A stretch of 64,000 bases of DNA from Caballeronia cordobensis (GTDB lineage Bacteria > Pseudomonadota > Gammaproteobacteria > Burkholderiales > Burkholderiaceae), in NCBI RefSeq assembly GCF_001544575.2, contig NZ_FCNY02000025.1, positions 1 to 64,000 on the forward strand, read 5' to 3'. Below are positions 26,322 to 34,205 of this stretch, piece by piece; the first letter of the stretch is position 1, and every line of letters begins with the position of its first letter. The position numbers and the translations under genes are program-made. The notes beneath the pieces are model-generated. The model did not search any database, was not told the DNA's origin, and worked only from the letters and a program-made list of their open reading frames with translations.

Positions 26322-26620
26322 AGCTGAAGTAGAAGTAAGGCGATGCAGGAAGTAGTGTCGCAGTAAGTTTCGCTTGCAAGACCGAGATTATTTGTTATAA
26401 TCTCGGTCTTCCCTCTTTGTGGGAGCCCCGTCGCGGGCGAAATTGGTGGGGGAAGCCGGTTCGGGCGCCAGCCTGAGTCGACAGATTCACCGGATTGCGA
26501 TGGCGGGTTTCGTCTGCCATTGCTGCCTGTTCTAACCCAAGCAGCCATTTGGCTGACGGGACCAAGACTGACCGGTTGTGCCATGGTGGTGCAATCGGAT
26601 TAAGTTGGGAAAGATAAACC
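26322..26620 (+). promoter_or_regulatory. spc operon promoter in an inverted repeat, plus rplN leader
   Basis: TTGCAA (26374-26379) is 16 bases from TATAAT (26396-26401). The -10 straddles the 7-base loop of a perfect 13-base inverted repeat, AAGACCGAGATTA (26378-26390) and TAATCTCGGTCTT (26398-26410). Downstream about 210 bases of leader, with several GC-rich pairings and no recognisable gene, run to rplN. The same design occurs at the rplC and rplQ promoters. Confidence 0.75.
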
Positions 26621-26989
26621 ATGATCCAGACCGAAACTCGGCTTGAAGTGGCCGACAACACGGGTGCGCGTGAAGTCATGTGCATCAAGGTGCTCGGCGG
26701 CTCGAAGCGTCGTTACGCAAGCATTGGCGACATCATCAAGGTGACCGTCAAGGAAGCGACGCCGCGCGGACGCGTGAAAAAGGGCGAAATCTACAACGCT
26801 GTGGTCGTTCGTACGGCCAAGGGCGTGCGCCGTCAAGATGGCTCGCTCATCAAGTTCGACGGCAATGCCGCCGTACTGCTGAATACGAAGCTCGAGCCGA
26901 TCGGCACGCGTATTTTCGGGCCGGTGACGCGTGAACTGCGTAGCGAACGATTCATGAAGATCGTTTCGCTCGCGCCGGAAGTGCTGTAA
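26621..26989 (+). CDS. rplN: 50S ribosomal protein L14
   Basis: L14 lies at the subunit interface and is the target of the silencing factor RsfS. The 122-residue protein begins MIQTETRLEVADNTGAREV and has the long basic segment KEATPRGRVKKGEIYNAVVV. It is the first gene of the spc group, behind its own promoter. Confidence 0.97.
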   Translation: MIQTETRLEVADNTGAREVMCIKVLGGSKRRYASIGDIIKVTVKEATPRGRVKKGEIYNAVVVRTAKGVRRQDGSLIKFDGNAAVLLNTKLEPIGTRIFGPVTRELRSERFMKIVSLAPEVL

Positions 26990-26998
26990 GGAGTCGCG

Positions 26999-27307
26999 AT
27001 GAATAAGATTCGCAAGGGTGACGAAGTCATCGTCATCACCGGCAAGGACAAGGGCAAGCGCGGCACCGTGCTGGCCGTTGCGGAAGAGCGTGTCACTGTC
27101 GAGGGCATCAACCTCGTCAAGAAGCACGTGAAGCCGAACCCGATGAAGGGTACGACGGGCGGTGTGGAAGCCAAAACGATGCCGCTGCATATTTCGAACG
27201 TCGCATTGGTCGACGCGAACGGCAAGGCATCGCGCGTTGGCATCAAGGTCGAAGACGGCAAGAAGGTTCGCTTCTTGAAGTCGACCGGCGCCACGTTGAA
27301 CGCCTGA
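26999..27307 (+). CDS. rplX: 50S ribosomal protein L24
   Basis: L24 is an assembly initiator at the 5' domain of 23S rRNA. The 102-residue KOW protein begins MNKIRKGDEVIVITGKDKGK and has GINLVKKHVKPNP. TAAGGAG precedes the ATG by six bases. Confidence 0.97.
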   Translation: MNKIRKGDEVIVITGKDKGKRGTVLAVAEERVTVEGINLVKKHVKPNPMKGTTGGVEAKTMPLHISNVALVDANGKASRVGIKVEDGKKVRFLKSTGATLNA

Positions 27308-27321
27308 CGCGGAGTTAAAAA

Positions 27322-27861
27322 ATGGCTCGTCTGCAAGAGATTTATAAAGAAAAGGTTGTGCCGCAACTGGTTGAAAAGTTCGGTTACAAGTCGGTCATGG
27401 AAGTGCCGCGTCTCACCAAGATCACCCTGAACATGGGTCTTGGCGAAGCCGTCGCTGACAAGAAGGTCCTTGAGCACGCTGTTGGCGACCTCACGAAGAT
27501 CGCCGGCCAGAAGCCGGTTATCACGAAGTCGCGTAAGGCAATCGCTGGTTTCAAGATCCGCGAAGGCTACCCGATCGGCACGATGGTTACCCTGCGTGGC
27601 AATGCCATGTACGAATTCCTGGACCGTTTCGTGACGGTCGCGCTGCCTCGCGTGCGCGACTTCCGCGGCGTGTCGGGCAAGGCATTCGACGGCCGTGGTA
27701 ATTACAACATCGGTGTGAAAGAGCAGATCATTTTCCCCGAAATCGACTACGACAAGATCGACGCGCTGCGTGGGCTGAACATCAGCATCACGACAACTGC
27801 GAAGACCGACGAAGAAGCAAAGGCGCTGCTCGCCGGCTTCAAGTTCCCGTTCAGAAACTGA
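27322..27861 (+). CDS. rplE: 50S ribosomal protein L5
   Basis: L5 binds 5S rRNA and contacts P-site tRNA in the central protuberance. The 179-residue protein has PRLTKITLNMGLGEAVADKK and the C-terminal IFPEIDYDKIDALRGLNISI. It follows rplX by 14 bases and precedes rpsN by 7. Confidence 0.97.
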   Translation: MARLQEIYKEKVVPQLVEKFGYKSVMEVPRLTKITLNMGLGEAVADKKVLEHAVGDLTKIAGQKPVITKSRKAIAGFKIREGYPIGTMVTLRGNAMYEFLDRFVTVALPRVRDFRGVSGKAFDGRGNYNIGVKEQIIFPEIDYDKIDALRGLNISITTTAKTDEEAKALLAGFKFPFRN

Positions 27862-27868
27862 GGTTACC

Positions 27869-28174
27869 GTGGCTAAACTGGCACTGATCGAACGTGAAAA
27901 GAAGCGCGCGCGCCTGGCAGCCAAGTACGCTCCGAAGCGTGCTGAGCTGAAGGCTGTGATCGACGACGCAAGCAAGTCCGACGAAGAGCGTTATCTCGCA
28001 CGTCTGGCGCTGCAACAACTGCCGCGTAACTCGAACCCCACTCGCAAGCGTAACCGCTGCGCGATCACGGGTCGTCCGCGTGGCACGTTCCGCAAGTTCG
28101 GACTCGCGCGTAGCAAGATTCGTGAAATCGCGTTCCGCGGCGAAATCCCTGGCCTCACCAAGGCGAGCTGGTAA
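27869..28174 (+). CDS. rpsN: 30S ribosomal protein S14, zinc-free form
   Basis: S14 is a late-binding 30S head protein. The 101-residue length and the lack of paired CxxC motifs identify the long zinc-independent type. The C-terminal signature RCAITGRPRGTFRKFGLARS is present. The start is GTG 27869 behind GAGG; no nearby ATG gives the family N-terminus MAKLALIEREKKR. Confidence 0.96.
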   Translation: MAKLALIEREKKRARLAAKYAPKRAELKAVIDDASKSDEERYLARLALQQLPRNSNPTRKRNRCAITGRPRGTFRKFGLARSKIREIAFRGEIPGLTKASW

Positions 28175-28188
28175 TAGGAGAAACATAA

Positions 28189-28584
28189 ATGAGCATGAGT
28201 GATCCTATCGCCGATATGCTGACTCGCATCCGCAATGCGCAGATGGTCGAGAAGGTTTCGGTGACTATGCCCTCGTCGAAAGTCAAGGTTGCGATTGCGC
28301 AGGTTTTGAAGGACGAAGGTTATATCGACGATTTCGCGGTGAAGGCTGAAGGCGCGAAGATCGAATTGAACATCGCGTTGAAGTACTACGCCGGCCGTCC
28401 GGTCATCGAGCGCCTCGAACGCGTCTCGAAGCCTGGCTTGCGCGTGTACCGCGGTCGCAACGACATCCCCGTGGTCATGAACGGCCTGGGCGTTGCAATC
28501 GTTTCGACGCCGAAGGGTGTGATGACTGACCGCAAGGCGCGCCAAAACGGCGTCGGCGGCGAAGTCATCTGCTACGTCGCTTAA
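28189..28584 (+). CDS. rpsH: 30S ribosomal protein S8
   Basis: S8 binds helix 21 of 16S rRNA; in E. coli it represses the spc operon by binding a mimic near rplE. The 131-residue protein has DPIADMLTRIRNAQ and the C-terminal STPKGVMTDRKARQNGVGGE signature. Two in-frame ATG codons lie six bases apart at the start; the first is better spaced from AGGAG. Confidence 0.97.
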   Translation: MSMSDPIADMLTRIRNAQMVEKVSVTMPSSKVKVAIAQVLKDEGYIDDFAVKAEGAKIELNIALKYYAGRPVIERLERVSKPGLRVYRGRNDIPVVMNGLGVAIVSTPKGVMTDRKARQNGVGGEVICYVA

Positions 28585-28602
28585 CGCCTAAGGAGAAGAA
28601 AC

Positions 28603-29136
28603 ATGTCTCGAGTAGGTAAAAGCCCGATCGCGCTGCCGCAAGGCGCCGAAGTGGCCATCAAGGGCGACGTCATCACCGTCAAAGGTCCGCTCGGCACGAT
28701 CTCGCAACCGGCGAACAAGCTGGTCAGCGTCACGAACGAGAACGGCACGCTGAAGCTGGCTCCGACGGACGAAAGCCGCGAAGCAAACGCGATGTCCGGC
28801 ACGATGCGCGCCCTGGTGGCGAACATGGTGCAAGGCGTCACCAAGGGTTTCGAGCGCAAGCTGACGCTGGTTGGCGTCGGTTATCGTGCGCAAGCGCAAG
28901 GCGACAAGCTGAACCTGTCGCTGGGTTTCTCGCACCCCGTGGTGCACCAGATGCCGGAAGGCGTCAAGGCTGAAACTCCGTCGCAAACCGAAATCGTGAT
29001 CAAGGGGATCGACAAGCAGAAAGTCGGACAGACCGCAGCAGAAGTGCGCGGCTATCGTCCGCCTGAGCCGTACAAGGGCAAGGGCGTGCGTTATTCCGAC
29101 GAGGTCGTGATCCTCAAAGAAACGAAGAAGAAGTAA
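28603..29136 (+). CDS. rplF: 50S ribosomal protein L6
   Basis: L6 lies near the sarcin-ricin loop and the factor-binding site. The 177-residue product begins MSRVGKSPIALPQGAEVAIK and carries the C-terminal signature PEPYKGKGVRYSDEVV. AAGGAG precedes the ATG by eight bases. Confidence 0.97.
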   Translation: MSRVGKSPIALPQGAEVAIKGDVITVKGPLGTISQPANKLVSVTNENGTLKLAPTDESREANAMSGTMRALVANMVQGVTKGFERKLTLVGVGYRAQAQGDKLNLSLGFSHPVVHQMPEGVKAETPSQTEIVIKGIDKQKVGQTAAEVRGYRPPEPYKGKGVRYSDEVVILKETKKK

Positions 29137-29148
29137 GGGTGCGCAATC

Positions 29149-29514
29149 ATGGATAAGACTCAATCTCGCCTGCGCCGCGCTCGTCAGACGCGTATCAAGA
29201 TCGCTGAGCTGCAGGTTCCGCGTCTGGCCGTGCATCGCACGAATACGCATATCTACGCGCAAGTGTTCTCGGCATGTGGCACGAAGGTCGTGGCAAGCGC
29301 CTCGACGCTGGAAGCCGAAGTCCGCGCTGAACTGGCCGACAAGTCGGGCAAGGGCGGCAACGTCAATGCTGCGACCCTGATCGGCAAGCGTATCGCCGAA
29401 AAGGCCAAGGCTGCCGGCATCGAATCCGTCGCCTTTGACCGCTCGGGTTTCCGCTACCACGGCCGCGTGAAGGCGCTGGCTGATGCGGCGCGTGAAGCCG
29501 GGCTCAAGTTCTAA
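29149..29514 (+). CDS. rplR: 50S ribosomal protein L18
   Basis: L18 binds 5S rRNA with L5 and L25. The 121-residue protein has a basic N-terminus (SRLRRARQTRIKIAEL), RLAVHRTNTHIYAQV and a conserved C-terminal FDRSGFRYHGRVKALADAAR. Confidence 0.97.
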   Translation: MDKTQSRLRRARQTRIKIAELQVPRLAVHRTNTHIYAQVFSACGTKVVASASTLEAEVRAELADKSGKGGNVNAATLIGKRIAEKAKAAGIESVAFDRSGFRYHGRVKALADAAREAGLKF

Positions 29515-29528
29515 GGGAAGAATTCGTC

Positions 29529-30047
29529 ATGGCAAAGATGCAAGCGAAAGTTCAGGCTGACGAACGCGACGACGGCCTGCGCGAAAAGATGATTTCGGTC
29601 AACCGCGTGACCAAGGTCGTGAAGGGTGGCCGTATTCTCGGCTTCGCCGCACTGACCGTGGTTGGCGACGGTGATGGCCGTATCGGCATGGGCAAGGGCA
29701 AGGCGAAGGAAGTTCCCGTCGCCGTTCAGAAGGCAATGGAACAAGCCCGCCGCAACATGTTCAAGGTGCCCCTGAAGAACGGCACGCTGCAACACGAAGT
29801 GCACGGCAAGCACGGCGCATCGGCGGTCCTCCTCGCTCCGGCGAAGGATGGTACCGGCGTGATCGCTGGCGGTCCGATGCGCGCAGTGTTCGACGTGATG
29901 GGCGTGCAAAACGTTGTGGCCAAGAGCCACGGTTCGACGAACCCGTACAACCTCGTTCGTGCGACGCTGGACGGTCTGCGCAAGCAGTCGACCCCGGCCG
30001 ACATCGCGGCGAAGCGTGGTAAGTCCGTCGAAGACATTCTGGGCTAA
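29529..30047 (+). CDS. rpsE: 30S ribosomal protein S5
   Basis: S5 acts with S3 and S4 at the mRNA entry site and affects decoding accuracy. The 172-residue product has the N-terminal double-stranded-RNA-binding fold with [20 protein letters not shown] (the spectinomycin loop region, no deletion seen) and the C-terminal [16 protein letters not shown]. Confidence 0.97.
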
Positions 30048-30057
30048 GGTGGGCACC

Positions 30058-30240
30058 ATGTCTGAAAAAACTGTCAAGGTTCAGCTCGTCAAGAGCCTGA
30101 TCGGGACCCGCGAATCGCACCGCGCTACGGTGCGTGGCCTCGGCCTGCGTCGCCTGAACTCGGTTTCCGAGCTGCAGGACACGCCGGCAGTGCGCGGGAT
30201 GATCAACAAGGTTTCGTACCTCGTTAAGGTCATCGCCTAA
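30058..30240 (+). CDS. rpmD: 50S ribosomal protein L30
   Basis: L30 is a small surface protein of the 50S subunit. The 60-residue product runs from [20 protein letters not shown] to the stop at 30238-30240 and has the family [20 protein letters not shown] segment. It lies ten bases after rpsE and is read from ATG 30058; a longer upstream frame is not supported. Confidence 0.95.
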
Positions 30241-30269
30241 GCGCGACCCAAGGATCCAAGGAGTTGAAC

Positions 30270-30704
30270 ATGGAATTGAATAACCTGAAGCCGGCAGAAG
30301 GCGCGAAGCACGCAAAGCGTCGCGTCGGTCGTGGTATCGGTTCGGGCCTCGGCAAGACCGCTGGCCGCGGCCACAAGGGTCAGAAATCGCGTTCGGGCGG
30401 CTTTCACAAGGTCGGCTTCGAAGGCGGTCAGATGCCTCTGCAGCGTCGTCTGCCGAAGCGTGGCTTCACCTCGCTGACGAAGGAATTCGTCGGTGAAGTG
30501 CGCCTGGCTGATCTCGAGAAGCTGCCGGTCGACGAAATCGATCTGTTGGCGCTGAAGCAAGCGGGTCTGGTCGGCGAGCTCATCAAGAGCGCGAAGATCA
30601 TCAAGACCGGCGAGATCACGCGCAAGGTCACGGTGAAGGGCCTGACGGCAACGAAGGGCGCCCGCGAGGCAATCGAAGCCGCTGGCGGCTCGTTCGCCGA
30701 GTAA
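30270..30704 (+). CDS. rplO: 50S ribosomal protein L15
   Basis: L15 is a late-assembly 50S protein. The 144-residue product begins MELNNLKPAEGAKHAKRRVG and has GRGIGSGLGKTAGRGHKGQK, the glycine-rich hallmark. ATG 30270 is six bases after AAGGAG; an in-frame TTG at 30264 directly follows that site and is rejected. Confidence 0.97.
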   Translation: MELNNLKPAEGAKHAKRRVGRGIGSGLGKTAGRGHKGQKSRSGGFHKVGFEGGQMPLQRRLPKRGFTSLTKEFVGEVRLADLEKLPVDEIDLLALKQAGLVGELIKSAKIIKTGEITRKVTVKGLTATKGAREAIEAAGGSFAE

Positions 30705-30745
30705 CGCGCCTTCGCCGTTACTAGCACTAGCATCGGAGAAGGTAC

Positions 30746-32092
30746 TTGGCTAACAGCCCGAGTCTCGCAAAAACCGGTCGAAGCGCGGCGAAATTCGGCG
30801 ATCTGCGTCGGCGTGCAGTGTTCCTGCTGCTGGCGCTGATCGTCTACCGCATTGGTGCGCATATTCCGGTACCCGGCATCGATCCGGATCAACTGGCGAA
30901 GCTGTTCCAAAGCCAGTCGGGCGGCATCCTGGGCATGTTCAACATGTTCTCGGGTGGCGCGCTGTCACGGTTCACCATCTTTGCGCTGGGCATCATGCCC
31001 TACATTTCGGCGTCGATCATCATGCAGTTGCTGTCGATCGTGTCGCCGCAGATGGAAGCGCTGAAGAAGGAAGGACAGGCGGGCCAGCGGAAGATTACGC
31101 AGTACACGCGTATCTTCACGGTGGTTCTGGCGACCTTCCAGGCTTTCGGTATCGCGGTCGCGCTGGAAAACCAGCCGGCTCTGGTGCTGGATCCCGGCAT
31201 GGTGTTCCGCCTGACGACGGTCGTCACGCTGGTGACGGGCACGATGTTCCTGATGTGGCTCGGTGAGCAGATCACGGAGCGCGGTCTCGGAAACGGCATC
31301 TCGATCATCATCTTCGGTGGTATCGCGGCGGGTTTCCCGAACGCAATCGGCGGTCTGTTCGAGCTGGTTCGCACGGGTTCGATGAGCATCATCTCGGCGA
31401 TCATCATCGTCGTGCTGATCGCGGCGGTCACGTATCTGGTCGTGTTCATCGAACGCGGTCAGCGCAAGATCCTCGTGAACTATGCGAAGCGCCAGGTCGG
31501 CAACAAGATTTACGGCGGACAGTCGTCTCATCTGCCGTTGAAGCTGAATATGTCGGGTGTGATTCCGCCGATCTTCGCGTCGTCGATCATCCTGTTCCCG
31601 GCAACCATCCTGAACTGGTTCAGTTCGGGTACGCGCACCAACTGGTTCGCAAACACGCTGCACAACGTGGCCGAGGCACTGAAGCCGGGCCAGCCCGTGT
31701 ACGTGTTGCTGTATGCGTTGGCGATTGTTTTCTTCTGCTTCTTCTACACCGCACTGGTGTTCAACAGCCGGGAAACAGCCGACAACTTGAAAAAGAGCGG
31801 TGCTTTCGTTCCGGGTATCCGTCCGGGCGATCAGACTGCACGGTATATCGACCGCATCCTCACGCGTCTCACGCTGGCTGGTGCGATCTACATCGTATTC
31901 GTGTGCCTGCTGCCTGAGTTTCTGGTGTTGCGTTGGAACGTGCCGTTTTATTTTGGTGGAACGTCGCTGCTGATCATTGTCGTCGTCACGATGGACTTCA
32001 TGGCTCAGGTGCAGTCGTACGTTATGTCGCAACAGTATGAGTCGCTGCTCAAGAAGGCAAACTTCAAGGGCGGCAACGTCCCGATGCGTTAA
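30746..32092 (+). CDS. secY: Preprotein translocase subunit SecY
   Basis: SecY is the protein-conducting channel of the inner membrane. The 448-residue product has ten predicted membrane segments, the plug region GGALSRFTIFALGIMPYISA, and the cytosolic loop RQVGNKIYGGQSSHLPLKLN that contacts SecA and ribosomes. Translation begins at TTG 30746, behind CGGAGAAGG; no ATG nearby gives the family N-terminus. It partners SecE, encoded at 1970-2350. Confidence 0.97.
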   Translation: MANSPSLAKTGRSAAKFGDLRRRAVFLLLALIVYRIGAHIPVPGIDPDQLAKLFQSQSGGILGMFNMFSGGALSRFTIFALGIMPYISASIIMQLLSIVSPQMEALKKEGQAGQRKITQYTRIFTVVLATFQAFGIAVALENQPALVLDPGMVFRLTTVVTLVTGTMFLMWLGEQITERGLGNGISIIIFGGIAAGFPNAIGGLFELVRTGSMSIISAIIIVVLIAAVTYLVVFIERGQRKILVNYAKRQVGNKIYGGQSSHLPLKLNMSGVIPPIFASSIILFPATILNWFSSGTRTNWFANTLHNVAEALKPGQPVYVLLYALAIVFFCFFYTALVFNSRETADNLKKSGAFVPGIRPGDQTARYIDRILTRLTLAGAIYIVFVCLLPEFLVLRWNVPFYFGGTSLLIIVVVTMDFMAQVQSYVMSQQYESLLKKANFKGGNVPMR

Positions 32093-32100
32093 TTAGGACC

Positions 32101-32319
32101 ATGGCCAAAGACGATGTTATCCAGATGCAGGGTGAGGTCATCGAAAACCTCCCCAACGCTACTTTCCGGGTGAAATTGGAAAATGGCCATGTCGTCCTGG
32201 GGCATATTTCCGGAAAGATGCGGATGCACTACATCCGCATTCTGCCGGGCGACAAGGTTACGGTTGAATTGACGCCTTACGATCTGTCTCGTGCACGGAT
32301 CGTGTTCCGGGCGAAGTGA
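32101..32319 (+). CDS. infA: Translation initiation factor IF-1
   Basis: IF-1 occupies the 30S A site during initiation. The 72-residue OB-fold protein begins MAKDDVIQMQGEVIENLPNA and includes GHISGKMRMHYIRILPGDKV. It sits between secY and rpmJ, the usual place in betaproteobacteria. Confidence 0.97.
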   Translation: MAKDDVIQMQGEVIENLPNATFRVKLENGHVVLGHISGKMRMHYIRILPGDKVTVELTPYDLSRARIVFRAK

Positions 32320-32339
32320 TTTGAAAAAAGGGTAATATC

Positions 32340-32456
32340 ATGAAAGTGATGGCATCGGTTAAGCGCATTTGCCGCAATTGCAAGATCATCAAGCGCAAGG
32401 GCGTTGTGCGCGTGATTTGCAGCTCTGATCCGCGCCACAAACAGCGTCAAGGCTGA
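32340..32456 (+). CDS. rpmJ: 50S ribosomal protein L36
   Basis: L36 is a tiny zinc-ribbon protein of the 50S subunit. The 38-residue product begins [20 protein letters not shown] and retains the zinc ligands: CxxC, then VICSSDPRH with the third cysteine and the histidine. GGGTAAT lies upstream of the ATG. It is the cysteine-containing form, so it would be lost or replaced under zinc limitation in species that carry a second copy. Confidence 0.95.
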
Positions 32457-32497
32457 ACGCCGCGCTTTTGCTTGCGCTTTTTGTTTGAGGAAAAACA

Positions 32498-32863
32498 ATG
32501 GCTCGTATCGCAGGGGTTAACATCCCGAATCACCAGCATACCGAGATCGGCCTGACGGCAATCTTCGGCATCGGACGCACGCGCTCGCGCGGCATTTGCA
32601 CCGCTGCTGGTGTGGAATTTTCGAAGAAGGTCAAGGACCTCACCGACGCAGACCTCGAAAAGCTGCGTGACGAAGTGGGTAAGTTCATCGTCGAAGGCGA
32701 CCTGCGCCGTGAAGTGACGATGAACATCAAGCGCCTGATGGACTTGGGTTGCTACCGCGGTATGCGCCATCGCAAGGGCTTGCCCCTGCGCGGCCAGCGT
32801 ACGCGCACGAATGCCCGTACGCGTAAGGGTCCGCGTCGTGCAGCGCAATCGCTGAAGAAGTAA
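32498..32863 (+). CDS. rpsM: 30S ribosomal protein S13
   Basis: S13 contacts P-site tRNA and forms the main head bridge to the 50S subunit. The 121-residue protein begins MARIAGVNIPNHQHTEIGLT and ends in the basic tail RTRTNARTRKGPRRAAQSLK. It starts the alpha operon genes; no separate promoter is evident in the 41 bases after rpmJ. Confidence 0.97.
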   Translation: MARIAGVNIPNHQHTEIGLTAIFGIGRTRSRGICTAAGVEFSKKVKDLTDADLEKLRDEVGKFIVEGDLRREVTMNIKRLMDLGCYRGMRHRKGLPLRGQRTRTNARTRKGPRRAAQSLKK

Positions 32864-32891
32864 GCGGAACTGACAGTTACAGGAAAACGTA

Positions 32892-33296
32892 ATGGCTAAG
32901 GCTTCGAACAACTCCGCGGCGCAACGCGTTCGCAAGAAGGTCAAGAAGAACGTCGCCGAGGGCGTGGTTCACGTTCACGCGTCGTTCAACAACACCATTA
33001 TCACGATCACCGATCGTCAAGGTAACGCGCTGGCATGGGCGACCTCGGGCGGTCAGGGCTTCAAGGGCTCGCGTAAGTCGACGCCTTTTGCAGCTCAGGT
33101 CGCAGCCGAATCGGCTGGCCGCGTGGCAATGGAATACGGCGTGAAGAACCTCGAAGTGCGGATCAAGGGCCCCGGTCCTGGCCGTGAATCGGCGGTGCGC
33201 GCGCTGCATGGTCTTGGCATCAAGATCACCGCGATCTCCGACGTGACGCCGGTCCCGCACAACGGCTGCCGTCCGCCGAAGCGCCGTCGTATCTAA
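32892..33296 (+). CDS. rpsK: 30S ribosomal protein S11
   Basis: S11 lies on the 30S platform near the E-site codon. The 134-residue product has VHVHASFNNTIITITDRQGN and the C-terminal ITAISDVTPVPHNGCRPPKR signature. A 150-base gap follows before rpsD. Confidence 0.97.
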   Translation: MAKASNNSAAQRVRKKVKKNVAEGVVHVHASFNNTIITITDRQGNALAWATSGGQGFKGSRKSTPFAAQVAAESAGRVAMEYGVKNLEVRIKGPGPGRESAVRALHGLGIKITAISDVTPVPHNGCRPPKRRRI

Positions 33297-33298
33297 TA

Positions 33299-33344
33299 CG
33301 CCGACGCTTGCCGCATGTTTCCTGTCGATGCGCGAGTATCGGCG
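33299..33344 (+). other. Irregular hairpin in the rpsK-rpsD gap
   Basis: CGCCGA (33299-33304) pairs with TCGGCG, and internally CGCAT pairs with ATGCG, with small internal loops. No T run follows. It may be an mRNA end, a processing site, or a binding site for a ribosomal protein such as S4, whose gene follows; only the shape is observed. Confidence 0.35.
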
Positions 33345-33446
33345 GGTTTCGTGCGTTATGAAGTTTTGACTAAGCCCACCGTTCGGCCCAAAGGGTTCGA
33401 ACTAGCGCAGACGAAAGTTTGCGTGATCAATATTTAAGGATGCAAA

Positions 33447-34070
33447 GTGGCACGCTATACCGGTCCCAAAGCAAAACTGTCCCGCCGTGAAGGCACCGAT
33501 CTGTTCCTGAAGAGCGCTCGCCGCTCGCTCGCCGACAAGTGCAAGCTCGACAGCAAGCCCGGCCAACATGGCCGCACCTCGGGCGCGCGTACGTCCGACT
33601 ACGGTACCCAGTTGCGCGAAAAGCAGAAAGTGAAGCGTATCTACGGCGTGTTGGAGCGTCAGTTCCGCCGTTACTTCGCTGAAGCCGACCGCCGCAAGGG
33701 CCCGACGGGCGAAAACCTGCTGCAGTTGCTCGAGTCGCGTCTCGACAACGTCGTGTATCGCATGGGCTTCGGCTCGACGCGCGCCGAAGCGCGTCAGCTC
33801 GTGAGCCACAAGTCGATCCTCGTGAACGGCCAGGTCGCGAACATCCCGTCGCTGCAAGTGAAGTCGGGCGACGTCGTGTCCGTGCGCGAACAATCGCGCA
33901 AGCAGGCTCGTATCGTCGAAGCGCTCTCGCTGGCGCAGCAAGGCGGCATGCCGAGCTGGGTGTCGGTCGACGAGAAGAAGTTCGAAGGTACGTTCAAGTC
34001 GATGCCCGAGCGTAGCGACATCGCCGGCGACATCAACGAAAGCCTGATCGTCGAATTGTATTCGCGTTAA
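33447..34070 (+). CDS. rpsD: 30S ribosomal protein S4
   Basis: S4 nucleates 30S assembly and, in E. coli, represses the alpha operon. The 207-residue protein begins MARYTGPKAKLSRREGTDLF, has the zinc-free N-terminal domain, and an S4 RNA-binding domain with RLDNVVYRMGFGSTRAEARQ. The start codon is GTG 33447 behind AAGGATGCAAA. A 135-base gap with a hairpin precedes rpoA. Confidence 0.97.
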   Translation: MARYTGPKAKLSRREGTDLFLKSARRSLADKCKLDSKPGQHGRTSGARTSDYGTQLREKQKVKRIYGVLERQFRRYFAEADRRKGPTGENLLQLLESRLDNVVYRMGFGSTRAEARQLVSHKSILVNGQVANIPSLQVKSGDVVSVREQSRKQARIVEALSLAQQGGMPSWVSVDEKKFEGTFKSMPERSDIAGDINESLIVELYSR

Positions 34071-34090
34071 TTCGCGGCGGTAATGGATGG

Positions 34091-34145
34091 ACAGCCGGGG
34101 AGCCTGATTGCTCGTGGCAAGGGGTGGCCTCGGCTGTTTATTTTC
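34091..34145 (+). terminator. Terminator-like hairpin in the rpsD-rpoA gap
   Basis: ACAGCCG (34091-34097) with adjacent GG and CC pairs with GGCCTCGGCTGT (ending at 34137), followed by TTATTTT. It resembles a leaky terminator or attenuator that could lower rpoA expression relative to the ribosomal genes upstream. Confidence 0.5.
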
Positions 34146-34205
34146 AGGTTGTTACCGGTCAGCCTTATCGGTGTAACGAGCCGAGGGTATTGAAAAGGAA
34201 AACCT

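Noticed and set aside
33366..33394. TTGACT as a -35 box for rpsD
   Set aside because: Seventeen bases downstream the sequence is CAAAGG, not a -10 element.
34149..34177. TTGTTA-17-TGTAAC as an rpoA promoter
   Set aside because: Each half matches at only four positions and there is no extended -10; too weak to list as a feature.
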